Shown: piece by piece, positions 18,192-27,662 of the stretch
How positions within the stretch are numbered: position 1 is the stretch's first letter
Layout of the letters: each line of letters begins with the position of its first letter
Source: Alteromonas genovensis
GTDB lineage: Bacteria; Pseudomonadota; Gammaproteobacteria; Enterobacterales; Alteromonadaceae
Length of the DNA: 64,000 nt
NCBI RefSeq assembly: GCF_010500895.1
Contig: NZ_JAAAWO010000002.1
Location: forward strand, 434,001-498,000
Reading direction: 5' to 3'
Position numbers and translations under genes: made by a program
Notes under the pieces: generated by a model
Databases searched by the model: none
Told to the model about the DNA's origin: nothing
The model's input: only the letters and a program-made list of their open reading frames with translations

Positions 18192-20198
18192 TTAGGCAAG
18201 GGCGAGTGTTGCAGACTCAACGCGAGAGCGACCGCTGTTTTTAGCTTTATACAAAAGGTCGTCGCATGTTTTAATCACAGACTCTGAGTTAACCGAGCCA
18301 TTCAGCGCCACTACACCACTTGAAAACGAAACGGTAAACGCCTTGTCTGTGTGTTTCCAGTGGGCGACACGAGAAAATGCGTCATTTAACTCATTGAGCA
18401 CGCTTTTCACTTCTTGTTCACTGGAATTCTCAAAGTAGATTAAAAACTCTTCGCCACCATAGCGGCAAAGCAAGTCGGATTTGCGGATACGTTTTAGAAT
18501 GGTTTGACTAAAGGTATTTAATACCTCATCACCTACAGCATGACCGTATTTGTCGTTAATGCGTTTGAAATGGTCGATATCAATAAGGGCAATACACGAT
18601 GTAGGGTGTTTCCTGAGTAAGGATTTTAATTGTCTTAGCATGGCACGGCGAGTTAAGGCGCCAGTGAGTGAGTCGGTATCTGCCTTAGTGTCGCTTTTCC
18701 TTTTTGCTATCCATAGCCATGTAGTTAAAATTGAACAGATAATGGCTATAAGGGCAAATACTGCAGTGCGCAAATTCTCTGTTTCGCCAGCAAGTCCCGA
18801 GGTCTCACGCTGCAATGCTTCAAGTTCTTTTTGCCTATACTCTGCAAGTTCAACGTCCCGCGAGAGCATGCTTAATTTTGCGTTGTCATTGAGCTGGAAG
18901 CGCTCTGTGTGGTAATTCACTAGCGCAGAGCTGTACTTATTTTGGTTTGCAAAAGCTTTTTCACTGTCGCCTCTCACTGCGTATATATGCTTTAGCGCTT
19001 GAAATTTCGCCAGTATTGCAGTCTTCTTGTACGGTACAGCGTTAAACTTTTTTTCAAACGCCTTCTCGTATTCGCGAATTGCAGCATCAAATTGGGAATC
19101 GCTTCCGTTAACCGCAATGTACATGGCCTTAGCGATAGGCTTTGCGTCAGTGAGGTAAGCAGGCATGTCAATAGCTGAACTCAAAATTCTATTGGCTAAC
19201 TCTGTTATCTTTTGTGTGTCGCCCTCAGCTAGACGAGAGCTGTAGATACTCATAAGCAATAGATCTACATAAATACTTTTGAAATCTTGTACAGAGGGCA
19301 TGTATTTTTTTGCGTCTTCAATTAAGGCTAAAGCCTCAGCAAAACGACTAAGTCGGTTAAGAGCAGTAATTGCTAACAAAAAGTCAACAGTGTCCAAAGT
19401 ACTATGCTGCTTTTTTAGGTAGATATATTCTTTGGCATGCTCCACAGCCTTGCTAGGTAAATTTAAATCGAGATAGCTTTCCGAAAGTAACCTATGTGCG
19501 TCATAAAGGTTGAATTCTTTTTCAAGTTTGTTGCTATTTTTAGGAACGGCGAGAAAGGGGATTGCGTATTCCATTTCGTTGATGGAACGTATGGGAGATG
19601 ATGTAGAATACTCCTCAGCTAACCACATACTTGCCATCGCGACCGCTCGCTTATCGCCTGATTGAAGTATTTCTTGCTTGAGGTTGTAGAGCGACGGAAT
19701 AGTTGTACTTAAACGTTTGAGGGAGCCTTTGTAGTCGCTCACCCCTTTTACATAAAAATAATAAGCTTTTAAGTAAACATAGGTTCTTAGGTCTATCGAT
19801 TTTAACTTAAGCCAATTTTTCTCTAATAGCGGCCGTTTAACTGTTATAGGAACTTGAGGCAAACCTTGGTGTTCTACATTTGATAGTGCCATGATATGGC
19901 GAAATACAACGGCTATTTCCGAATTATCAGACTGAATACCGCTTTGCTGTAGCTGTTTTGCAATGTCTTTATTAGTAAGTTCAGAAGGGTAGTTCCACTC
20001 ATAAAGAACAGCATGTGCCAGATTTGCATAAGCATCTACCTGATTTTTCATGCTGACATCATTGCCAGAGGCTAGGGAAGGGGACGTTATCAAAAGCATA
20101 AGTACGCACTTAAGCATTAGCTTATTTGCAAAATGACATAATGACGTTACTGCTGTGCCTTTAATGCTACCAGCGCGCTTTTTTGATCTACGGCTCAC
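18192..20198 (-). CDS. Diguanylate cyclase with periplasmic TPR-like sensor
   Basis: The 668-aa product has an N-terminal secretion or membrane signal (MLKCVLMLLITSPSLASG around residues 28-45), about 400 residues of helical TPR-like repeats, a coiled coil and a membrane helix (FALIAIICSILTTWLWIA, near 490). A GGDEF domain follows. The active site reads GGEEF (581-585), and RKSD five residues upstream (572-575) is an intact inhibitory I-site, so it is predicted to make c-di-GMP with product inhibition. The signal sensed is unknown. The start is uncertain: GTG 20198 has no clear ribosome site, and a shorter start at the signal peptide Met is possible. Confidence 0.88.
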   Translation of the reverse strand: MSRRSKKRAGSIKGTAVTSLCHFANKLMLKCVLMLLITSPSLASGNDVSMKNQVDAYANLAHAVLYEWNYPSELTNKDIAKQLQQSGIQSDNSEIAVVFRHIMALSNVEHQGLPQVPITVKRPLLEKNWLKLKSIDLRTYVYLKAYYFYVKGVSDYKGSLKRLSTTIPSLYNLKQEILQSGDKRAVAMASMWLAEEYSTSSPIRSINEMEYAIPFLAVPKNSNKLEKEFNLYDAHRLLSESYLDLNLPSKAVEHAKEYIYLKKQHSTLDTVDFLLAITALNRLSRFAEALALIEDAKKYMPSVQDFKSIYVDLLLMSIYSSRLAEGDTQKITELANRILSSAIDMPAYLTDAKPIAKAMYIAVNGSDSQFDAAIREYEKAFEKKFNAVPYKKTAILAKFQALKHIYAVRGDSEKAFANQNKYSSALVNYHTERFQLNDNAKLSMLSRDVELAEYRQKELEALQRETSGLAGETENLRTAVFALIAIICSILTTWLWIAKRKSDTKADTDSLTGALTRRAMLRQLKSLLRKHPTSCIALIDIDHFKRINDKYGHAVGDEVLNTFSQTILKRIRKSDLLCRYGGEEFLIYFENSSEQEVKSVLNELNDAFSRVAHWKHTDKAFTVSFSSGVVALNGSVNSESVIKTCDDLLYKAKNSGRSRVESATLALA

Positions 20199-20468
20199 TT
20201 ACTGTTCTTAACTCTATACTGCTTAGGACGAATTGAACTTGTCTCAATAGGTAATTTTGCACGCTTACTTAGCTACTACTTGTAGCCTATATGCGACACT
20301 GTCTAATTAGTCTAAAGTATAGAGTTTACAGCGCTTGGTTGCACCTTAAATTTTTAGAATGAATATATTGCTATGTTTGCCACCAAGTCGACGACGTTGA
20401 CAGCAAATTAGCGTAAGTGGATAGAAAAGCTATAAGCGGTTGAAAAGCTATACACTTTTTATGTTTTC

Positions 20469-21173
20469 TTAAGCAGAAAATTGAATTCTATTGGCCACCG
20501 CGTCTTTCATAGTTGATAGGTCGCTGCCTTTGTTGCCCACGACTATTATATTGGCCTGTTGCATTTTAAAGCTCTCGCCGTGAAAGGAGTCATCTTCGAA
20601 TTCGCTTGGCACTTTAAAATTGTCACGACTTGGCACCACAAAAACTGACATTTTACCCTGCGGTGTATCGACAATAAGGTGCAGGCTTTGTACGGTGCTG
20701 AGGTGGCAGTAGTTGGCAACCTCTACCCCATCAATCATGGTGTCGAAGCTAGCGCCAAAGCTCGCCAGTTTCGCGTTTACCATATTTAAATCAACGGGTA
20801 ATAGGGAGTGAGATTCCTCTACATCAGCATATTGCATATGAGCCAGCGCATGGTCGCCCAAACTAATGGACTGCTGCTGAAGCATAGTAAAACTAATCCC
20901 CACAGCAAATGCGACAGATGCGGCTATCGCAACATACCAGCGACTTCTTTTCTTGTAGCGGCTAAATTCATCCGCCGACTGCTGCCAAATAAGTTTACTC
21001 GCTAAATCTTCTGGTACATCAACTTTAAAAGTTTGCTTAAGCTTACTGTCCAATACTTTTTGTTCCTGCCAAAAAGCGCGCTTTTTCTCATCTGCATTTG
21101 CAGCAGCGACTAAATCGCTGTCAGTTGTATTAGGATCAGCGTAAATTCTACGTCTAAATTCTAATTCATCCAT
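20469..21173 (-). CDS. DUF3379 protein, probable anti-sigma factor
   Basis: The 234-aa protein has a charged cytoplasmic N-terminus (~90 aa), one membrane helix (WYVAIAASVAFAVGISFTML) and a periplasmic domain of the DUF3379 type. Its start overlaps the ECF sigma gene by 8 bases, which is the usual arrangement for a membrane-bound anti-sigma factor. No classical zinc-containing ZAS motif (HxxxCxxC) is visible, so if it restrains the sigma factor it does so differently. Its role as an anti-sigma factor is inferred from position and topology. Confidence 0.75.
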   Translation of the reverse strand: MDELEFRRRIYADPNTTDSDLVAAANADEKKRAFWQEQKVLDSKLKQTFKVDVPEDLASKLIWQQSADEFSRYKKRSRWYVAIAASVAFAVGISFTMLQQQSISLGDHALAHMQYADVEESHSLLPVDLNMVNAKLASFGASFDTMIDGVEVANYCHLSTVQSLHLIVDTPQGKMSVFVVPSRDNFKVPSEFEDDSFHGESFKMQQANIIVVGNKGSDLSTMKDAVANRIQFSA

Positions 21174-21723
21174 TAGCTTGACCTCTATGTTGATTCTGTT
21201 TCTCCAGCGCCTCTTTTAACTGATTTCGAGCCCGAAAAAGCCGTGTCATTACTGTGTTTTTGTTGAGATCTAACTGAGTCGCTATTTCTTCACCGCTAAA
21301 ACCAAATAACAGCTGCAGAATAAGCGGCTCTCTATATTCAATGCTTAAGGTACCGAGTAACCTATGCAGCTCTCGTTCTTTAATATCGCCTTCAGCTTGC
21401 TGAGTGTCGTCGTGAATGAAAACATCATCGATATCTACGAGCTCTAATTGTTTTCGTTCGAAGCGGCGGGCATTTTCACGGCGCAATATAGTGATTAACC
21501 AACCTTTGGCGGCTTTTTCGTCATTCAAGGCGTCGAGAGAACGCCATGCCCGTAGGAATGTTTCTTGAACAATGTCTTCCGCCACACTTTTGTCTTTGAC
21601 TAACCAGTAGGCATAACGAAAAATATCGGCGTGAAATGCTTTCACTAAGGCTTCATATCTTTGATGCTTTGCTTTCATACTCGATAAGACCTGAGTGTTA
21701 TCGATTTTATTTCGAGCAAACAT
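21166..21723 (-). CDS. ECF-type RNA polymerase sigma factor
   Basis: The 185-aa protein has sigma region 2 (FRYAYWLVKDKSVAEDIVQE and TFLRAWRSL) and region 4 (YREPLILQLLFGFSGEEIA, then NTVMTRLFRARNQL), and lacks regions 1 and 3 as ECF factors do. It is the first gene of a two-gene operon with the DUF3379 membrane protein. ATG 21723 is used; an internal ATG (codon 16) would also give a complete region 2. Many such pairs are autoregulated, but I could not assign a promoter by eye. Confidence 0.88.
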   Translation of the reverse strand: MFARNKIDNTQVLSSMKAKHQRYEALVKAFHADIFRYAYWLVKDKSVAEDIVQETFLRAWRSLDALNDEKAAKGWLITILRRENARRFERKQLELVDIDDVFIHDDTQQAEGDIKERELHRLLGTLSIEYREPLILQLLFGFSGEEIATQLDLNKNTVMTRLFRARNQLKEALEKQNQHRGQANG

Positions 21724-21810
21724 AAAATAAATTCCAAAAAGGGTTAATTTTTTTAACGTCTCACACCAAATACCGACTCAAAGAAATCTAAAAGGCATCT
21801 TTTGAGCAAA

Positions 21811-21845
21811 AAAAAGCGCCATGCTTTTAAGCGACGGCGCTTCTT
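21811..21845 (-). terminator. Rho-independent terminator of the DUF885 gene
   Basis: The hairpin AAGCGCC ... GGCGCTT, with an inner GCTTTTAAGC palindrome, is followed on the minus strand by a run of eight or nine T. It lies about 30 bases after the DUF885 stop. Confidence 0.8.
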
Positions 21846-21873
21846 AGAACTCTATTTGGAAAATACAGAACGT

Positions 21874-23727
21874 TTACATAGCGCTTTGGGTTGCTATCCA
21901 GCTATCGATGTTTTCCTCAAGCATTGAAAGCGGGACCGGTCCATACTTTAATACTTCATCATGAAAACCTTTCCAATCGAAGTTGTCGCCGAGCTCGTTC
22001 ATCGCTTTTTCGCGCAGCTCCATAATTTTTAACTTTCCAATCATGTACGCTGTAGCCTGCCCAGGCATCGCAATATAGCGTTCAATAGCCTTTTGTGCAT
22101 CATATTCTGGGTTCGGCGTATTTTCTACTAAGTAATTAACGGCTTTTTCGCGAGACCACTTTTTAGCATGAATGCCGGTGTCTACGACAAGACGACAAGC
22201 ACGCCACAGCTCCATAGCTAATCTACCAAAGTCAGAATAGGGGTCTTCATAAAATCCCATATCTTTAGCAAGTTCTTCAGTGTAGAGTCCCCAGCCCTCG
22301 GTGTAAGCGGTAAAGCTTAAGAACTTTTGGAACTGCGGAATACCGTCGAGCTCTTGAGCAATGGTACGCTGCATATGATGGCCTGGAATGCCTTCATGAT
22401 ATGCCAAAGCCTCTAGCTGGTAAGTTGGCATCGCTTTCATGTCGTATAGGTTAGCATAGTAAATGCCTGGTCTACTGCCATCTTGTGCCGGGCTCTGATA
22501 GAAAGCTTTCCCCGCCGACTGCTCTCTAAACGCCTCAACGCGTTTTACTATCATTGGCGCTTCGGGAAGTATTCCAAAATATTCAGGGATCATCTCTCTC
22601 ATATCATCGATAGCTTGCTTAGCATCGTCTAGATATTGCTGTCTGCCCTCGGGAGTAGAAGGAAGGTAGAACTGGTCGTCTTCGCGCATAAATACGAAAA
22701 ACTCTTGCAGCGTGCCTTCAAATCCTACTTCTTTCATAATGCCGCGCATGGCGTTGTGAATACGTTGTACATTTTCTAAACCTATGTCATGCACTTCTTG
22801 TGCAGTAAGGTCGGTGGTAGTGAACCAGTTTAGACGGTTTTGGTACCACTTATCGCCATCAGGCAAACGCCATACGCCATCGCCTTCAGGTGATAATGTT
22901 TTTTGATGCTCAAGCTCATTGATAAAGCGGGTATAGGCTGGTTTTACTGAAGCCGTAAGTGCGCTTTTAGCGTCTGTGAGCAGCGTTGTCTTTTCACTTT
23001 CACCAATGTCCAATGCATTCACTTTGTTTTGGAAGTCGTTCAATAATGTTGAAGGTGTGTCTGAGTCATCAAATGGCGCGCCCTTTATCACATTTTCAGA
23101 GGCATCCACCATTTGGTCATAAGCCCATTTTGGCGGAAATACGCCTACTTTCTCTCTTATCTTCATTTGGTCGATAACTTGATCAAAGTAGGTACTTACA
23201 TTATTTAGTCGGCCGATATACGCCACTGCATCTTCTTTGCTCTTCACACTATGAATGTTAATTAGGAAGCTTGGGACTTGGGTATGAGCCGCTCTGAATT
23301 GATGGACAATATACCTATGATGGCGAAACTCGTCATTGGCCAAGTCTCTCTCAATACCAAGCTTGTATAAACGCAAGCTTAAATTTTCTTGGTCACTCAG
23401 TTTTAGCGTGTCGAAATTTTCTAGTGTCTTAAGCCTGTTCTTTGCTATAGCAATACGCGCGTCTTTCTCGTCTTCGCTAATGTCATCCCACTTGTCATAG
23501 TCCCACTTTTTTCCTAAGTAGCTTTGAAAGAGTGGTGAGCGTTTAAGGTCATCTTCAAATGAGTTCTCAAAAAAAGTAGCAAGACGTTGGGATTCCGTTT
23601 GCCCTGACTCGCTCTGTGATTTTACATCCGGCGCTTTGGGTTGAGGTGTTTCATTGGCAGGTGAGCACGCCGTTAGCGTTAAAAGTGCTAACGCAACTGG
23701 TGTTAGTGAAAAGAGTGACGTTTTCAT
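21874..23727 (-). CDS. DUF885 family lipoprotein (putative metallopeptidase)
   Basis: The 617-aa product carries a lipoprotein signal (lipobox LTAC near residue 21). The DUF885 hallmark YHEGIPGHHMQ is present, a variant His-Glu...His-His zinc-site motif, together with ELWRACRLVVDTGIH and TYLVEN-like conserved blocks in the C-terminal half. Members are thought to be metal-dependent carboxypeptidase-like enzymes in the envelope; the substrate here is unknown. It is a single gene. Confidence 0.85.
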   Translation of the reverse strand: MKTSLFSLTPVALALLTLTACSPANETPQPKAPDVKSQSESGQTESQRLATFFENSFEDDLKRSPLFQSYLGKKWDYDKWDDISEDEKDARIAIAKNRLKTLENFDTLKLSDQENLSLRLYKLGIERDLANDEFRHHRYIVHQFRAAHTQVPSFLINIHSVKSKEDAVAYIGRLNNVSTYFDQVIDQMKIREKVGVFPPKWAYDQMVDASENVIKGAPFDDSDTPSTLLNDFQNKVNALDIGESEKTTLLTDAKSALTASVKPAYTRFINELEHQKTLSPEGDGVWRLPDGDKWYQNRLNWFTTTDLTAQEVHDIGLENVQRIHNAMRGIMKEVGFEGTLQEFFVFMREDDQFYLPSTPEGRQQYLDDAKQAIDDMREMIPEYFGILPEAPMIVKRVEAFREQSAGKAFYQSPAQDGSRPGIYYANLYDMKAMPTYQLEALAYHEGIPGHHMQRTIAQELDGIPQFQKFLSFTAYTEGWGLYTEELAKDMGFYEDPYSDFGRLAMELWRACRLVVDTGIHAKKWSREKAVNYLVENTPNPEYDAQKAIERYIAMPGQATAYMIGKLKIMELREKAMNELGDNFDWKGFHDEVLKYGPVPLSMLEENIDSWIATQSAM

Positions 23728-23879
23728 GTTATCTCCCGGTATTGGTTGGTCGCACTATTGTTGGTGCGGCTATTTTTATTGTTTTGTTATCTTCTGTCGT
23801 CTTTACTAATTGATGTTTTTCGCAAATTTACTGTATTCACTCACTGGCGCTATTAACTAGCGCTAGTGAGTGGCACGAT

Positions 23880-25685
23880 TTACTCGCTTACACTGTTTAC
23901 TGACGATGTAGGGTAAAGCTTAGAAAGTGTAGCCCCTTTACTTTTAGCGTGCATAAAATGCGCTTTTCTTGCCGCCTCAACTTCTGACATCAGTTCAGAC
24001 AGAATTTGATTAATACTGTCTGTGCTTTTACCATCATTAGACTTTGAAAAACGCGCTTGTTGTAATTTATCCAGAGGCCTTCTAATCGCTACAGTGTCGC
24101 TCGAGTCTTCTGGCATTGGACGCCCACTCTCATTGCCATTTAAGGCGCGAAGCCATACTTGTAACGCACTATCAATTTGTGAAATATCTTTTGCTTTCAA
24201 TATGCTAATAAGGGTTTTATACGCCTTCTTTTCAACGCTAGAATTGTGTTGATGTTTCAATACGCCTGACGTAGACAGGCGTCTTCTATTCTCACTCATT
24301 TGAGAGCCTTGACGACTTCTCTTAATAAACAGTACCAAAACAACAAGGGTAACTAACCAACCCAATGCCAGCACGCTAATGAGCAGCCAGAGTGTTGTTG
24401 TATCGCTTGATTCTGCAACCTTAGGCTCATTTGCCTTAATGTCAGAAGCGGCATTTGAAGGCGCTTGGGCCACAGAGGGCGTTTCATTTTCTGGCGATGC
24501 TTGGGGCGGGGCACTATTGGTTTGCCCAGAGGCCGCGAGCACATTAATTGAGCGGGGCGGAATAGTCGCATACTCTGTTTGCTCAGTAAGCGTATTGAAC
24601 CAAGGAATAGTGACCTCCGGCAAAACCATTTTGCCTGGCTCCGTTGGAATAATAGCCAGCGAACTCTGTCGCTGAGCAATTAGGTTTTGATTTTTTTCAA
24701 CTGTAGTCGTGTTTGATTGATCTGGGTATAGCTTGAACGTAGGCGGATAGAATTCCGGTATTTCAGGCAATTGCTCTTCAACGACACCGAGGGCTGTGAG
24801 AGTGACAATTCGCGTAACGGGCTCGCCAACAACAAAGTTATCACCTTGCGGCCATTCTTCATCAATTCTCACCATTTCAGAAGGTAGCCAGGGGTAATCA
24901 ATATCACGAGGAATAGGGTTAATATTAACTACAATATCTGGCCCTACACGGTTAATTTGTTGCGTGCGATTAAAAAAGCCAAACCGTTGATTAGTATTTG
25001 CCGCCATCACCTCACCGGTAAATACAGGGCCTCGTAGGGTGAATTCTCCAGAAGCTTGCGGCACCACAGCAAATTGCCGCTCAATAATTTGATAACGTCT
25101 TCCATTTAAAATATCGGCGTACTGCTTGTCGTCGCCTAGTTGTCTTATTTCTGCATTTTCCATTTCAGGCGCTTGCAAACTGCCTCTTTCAATATTGCTA
25201 GAGAGATGGAGTTTTACGGTGTAGAGTAATTGCTGATTGAGGTACGCCTCGTTCTTGTCTATATCAGTGGTAACGAAATAGTCCCTTGCTACGTTTGTTT
25301 GCTCCTGTACTGGGATCACTGAAACTTCAATGGGTGTTGTGGTTTTATCTTCTATGCGCAAAGACGGAATGGTAAATGTCCCTTCCTTTCGAGGAAACAG
25401 GGTAGTAGTCCAGGTGGTGGTGCGCTTCGCATCAAAATTCACTATAGAGGTTTGACTGCTCACCGACGTTCGCCCCACTACAAAGTCCTTTAGCAATGAT
25501 GAGCTGTCGAATGCATCCCGATCGGCGCTGCCATTTGCCGTAACTGTGAGTCTTATAGCTTCGTCTAACATCACCGGGTTGCGATCGATAGTGGCTTCAA
25601 CTGACTCAATATCAGCCTGCACATGAAAACTGACGAAAAAAGTACAAATTAACGTTAATACTGTAGATTTAAATAAAGCTTTCAT
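23880..25685 (-). CDS. batD: BatD, oxygen/stress-tolerance operon protein
   Basis: The 601-aa product has a signal peptide (ending VQA-D), a large periplasmic region of Ig-like repeats typical of BatD, a membrane helix near residue 440 (WLLISVLALGWLVTLVVLVLF) and a cytoplasmic tail of about 140 residues. BatD probably scaffolds the VWA proteins BatA and BatB at the inner membrane. It is the last gene of the MoxR-DUF58-DUF4381-BatA-BatB/C-BatD operon and starts immediately after the preceding stop. Confidence 0.88.
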   Translation of the reverse strand: MKALFKSTVLTLICTFFVSFHVQADIESVEATIDRNPVMLDEAIRLTVTANGSADRDAFDSSSLLKDFVVGRTSVSSQTSIVNFDAKRTTTWTTTLFPRKEGTFTIPSLRIEDKTTTPIEVSVIPVQEQTNVARDYFVTTDIDKNEAYLNQQLLYTVKLHLSSNIERGSLQAPEMENAEIRQLGDDKQYADILNGRRYQIIERQFAVVPQASGEFTLRGPVFTGEVMAANTNQRFGFFNRTQQINRVGPDIVVNINPIPRDIDYPWLPSEMVRIDEEWPQGDNFVVGEPVTRIVTLTALGVVEEQLPEIPEFYPPTFKLYPDQSNTTTVEKNQNLIAQRQSSLAIIPTEPGKMVLPEVTIPWFNTLTEQTEYATIPPRSINVLAASGQTNSAPPQASPENETPSVAQAPSNAASDIKANEPKVAESSDTTTLWLLISVLALGWLVTLVVLVLFIKRSRQGSQMSENRRRLSTSGVLKHQHNSSVEKKAYKTLISILKAKDISQIDSALQVWLRALNGNESGRPMPEDSSDTVAIRRPLDKLQQARFSKSNDGKSTDSINQILSELMSEVEAARKAHFMHAKSKGATLSKLYPTSSVNSVSE

Positions 25686-27662
25686 CTACCAATCTCTCCG
25701 GTTTGATGGCATTCGCTGCCTTTTGCGTTTCTCAGCCTCTAGCTGCATTTTTCTTTTTAGCAAAAATGCAGGGTCATCAGGTACTCTTCGCATTAGGTTT
25801 TCCATGCGTTGCATTTCTTCTTTTTCTGCATCCGTTAGCGGTTCTTGTTGAGCTTGAAAACCACTAGATGAATCTGGTGATTCTTCTTCAGGTTCACCAA
25901 CGTTTTCATTTTGCTCACCGGTCTCTGTAGATTCTTTGCTATCGGTTTGCTCATCTGATTGCTGTTGCCTGTCTTGCTGCTCAGATTGCTCTAAACTTTG
26001 ATTCTGTTCTGAGCTTTGATTTTGCTCTGAGCTTTGCTGTTCAGCACTGTTTTCATTGTCAGAACTGTTCTTGTTTTCAGAGTCCTTGGATTGTTCCCCT
26101 TGCTCCTGACCTTGCTCTGACTGATTTTCTTGGGGCTGGCTATCGTGAGACTGCTCCCCTTCTTGTTGATCGCTCTTTTGATTCTGCTGCTCTTGATTTT
26201 GTTTCTCTTGTTCCTGCTGCTGACTAATCAGCTCTTCAAGCAATGTCTTGTTAGCTTTGGCGTCCTCAAAGTCTGGCTGGCGCTCTAACACCTCGTTGTA
26301 CTTTTCAATAGCCGCCTCAAGTTTACCGAGCTTGGCAAGGGCATTGCCTTGATTGTACAGACTGTCAATGCCAGGGACGTCTTGATAGGCAGCTAATGCC
26401 TCCTCAAATCGGCCAGCTTTATAGAGTGACGATGCTTTCCAGTTTTTGTTTTCAAACTGCTCTGCAGCATCTCTAAATTGCTCTTGCTGGTAGCTATTCA
26501 GGCCTTCTTGGTCTGCATTTAAAAATGGAGTTTGCCACCACGATAGGGGCGCATCAGATGCGGTGTTAGTTTGGGCTGGCTGCTCTGCAGATGTCTGTGC
26601 GTATGCTAATTGGCTATCAAAAGGGGCTAGCACGCTAACGACGACAAAAAAGAGTAAGCCTCGGCGAAATGCAAAAGCGGCAAAAGGCAAGATGAGTAAT
26701 ACCAAGTATGGACCTACCTCTTTCCACTGGTCGCCACTTGGATTGCTTTCTCCTTCGCTACTGTCGTTGGTATCTCGCTCTAACAATGAGGTAGCGCTTA
26801 GCGCTTCAATATCGTCATCATTTGAGGTAAAGGATTCAAGCTGGCCGCCGCTTGCTTTTATAACGCCACGAACCACGTCCTCTTTTAGCTTAGGAATAAC
26901 GATACTGCCTGATGTATCTTTAAGAAGCTCGCCATTTAGCTGTCGAATTGGTGCGCCTTCAGCACTACCCAACGTCAGTGCGTTCACTGTAAATGGAATG
27001 CCGCTCACATATTCTTGAAGCTCTTGCTGCTGACCAAACTCAATACCATCTGTTATCCAGTAAATTGCCCCGTTGTTAAAGCCGGCATTGGTTAACAGCT
27101 CGACGGCCGCTTCTATGCCAAGAAGTGGATCGCTACCAGGTACGGGCATGATCTCTGGGGATAAACTGGGAAGTAGACTAGTAATGTTCGCGGCATCTTC
27201 GGTTAAAGGGCTTATAACGAAGGCGTCGCCTGCATAGGCCACCAACCCCATTTCGCCCTCAGAGATCGTGTTGACTAAATCGATGGCCTTGTATTTGGCG
27301 CGAGTGAGCCTGTCCGGTGTCATATCCGTTGCTCGCATTGACATCGACATGTCAATAACTACCACGTGCCCCATTTTAAGCTGATAAACCGGTTGGGGAA
27401 GGCGTTCCCATGTTGGACCTGCAAGCGCTACAACGGCAATACACCATGTGAATGGAAGTAACCAAAGTGGTGGGCGTTTTCCTTTTTCTACTTTGCCCAC
27501 AACCATATGGTTATAGAGGTGGGCGGGAATAACCGATTGCCAGCCCGAATACTTCGTAGAGCGAGTTCTTAGCCACACATAAAGCACTAACAACGGGATT
27601 GCACTGTAAAACCACTCAGGTCGAATAAAGTGAAAGTTGTTTAAAAAGTCAGTGTTGATCAC
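25686..27662 (-). CDS. BatB-BatC fusion: VWA domain plus TPR
   Basis: The 658-aa product has two N-terminal membrane helices and a von Willebrand A domain whose metal site reads DMSMS (Asp104-Ser108). A third and fourth hydrophobic segment sit near 325-350. TPR repeats follow (AALAAYQDVPGIDSLYNQ and NALAKLGKLEAAIEKYNEVL), then a ~140-residue low-complexity tail rich in Gln, Glu and Ser, with a basic C-terminus. In Bacteroides BatB and BatC are separate genes; here they are one chain. The Gln/Glu/Ser tract is prone to length variation. Its start overlaps batA by 4 bases. Confidence 0.88.
   Translation of the reverse strand: MINTDFLNNFHFIRPEWFYSAIPLLVLYVWLRTRSTKYSGWQSVIPAHLYNHMVVGKVEKGKRPPLWLLPFTWCIAVVALAGPTWERLPQPVYQLKMGHVVVIDMSMSMRATDMTPDRLTRAKYKAIDLVNTISEGEMGLVAYAGDAFVISPLTEDAANITSLLPSLSPEIMPVPGSDPLLGIEAAVELLTNAGFNNGAIYWITDGIEFGQQQELQEYVSGIPFTVNALTLGSAEGAPIRQLNGELLKDTSGSIVIPKLKEDVVRGVIKASGGQLESFTSNDDDIEALSATSLLERDTNDSSEGESNPSGDQWKEVGPYLVLLILPFAAFAFRRGLLFFVVVSVLAPFDSQLAYAQTSAEQPAQTNTASDAPLSWWQTPFLNADQEGLNSYQQEQFRDAAEQFENKNWKASSLYKAGRFEEALAAYQDVPGIDSLYNQGNALAKLGKLEAAIEKYNEVLERQPDFEDAKANKTLLEELISQQQEQEKQNQEQQNQKSDQQEGEQSHDSQPQENQSEQGQEQGEQSKDSENKNSSDNENSAEQQSSEQNQSSEQNQSLEQSEQQDRQQQSDEQTDSKESTETGEQNENVGEPEEESPDSSSGFQAQQEPLTDAEKEEMQRMENLMRRVPDDPAFLLKRKMQLEAEKRKRQRMPSNRRDW

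Noticed and set aside
24353..24679. 108-codon frame inside batD
   Set aside because: An alternative frame of the well-supported BatD gene with no family features.
26563..27018. 151-codon frame on the strand opposite BatB/C
   Set aside because: It mirrors the codon bias of the real gene and has no ribosome site; a shadow frame.
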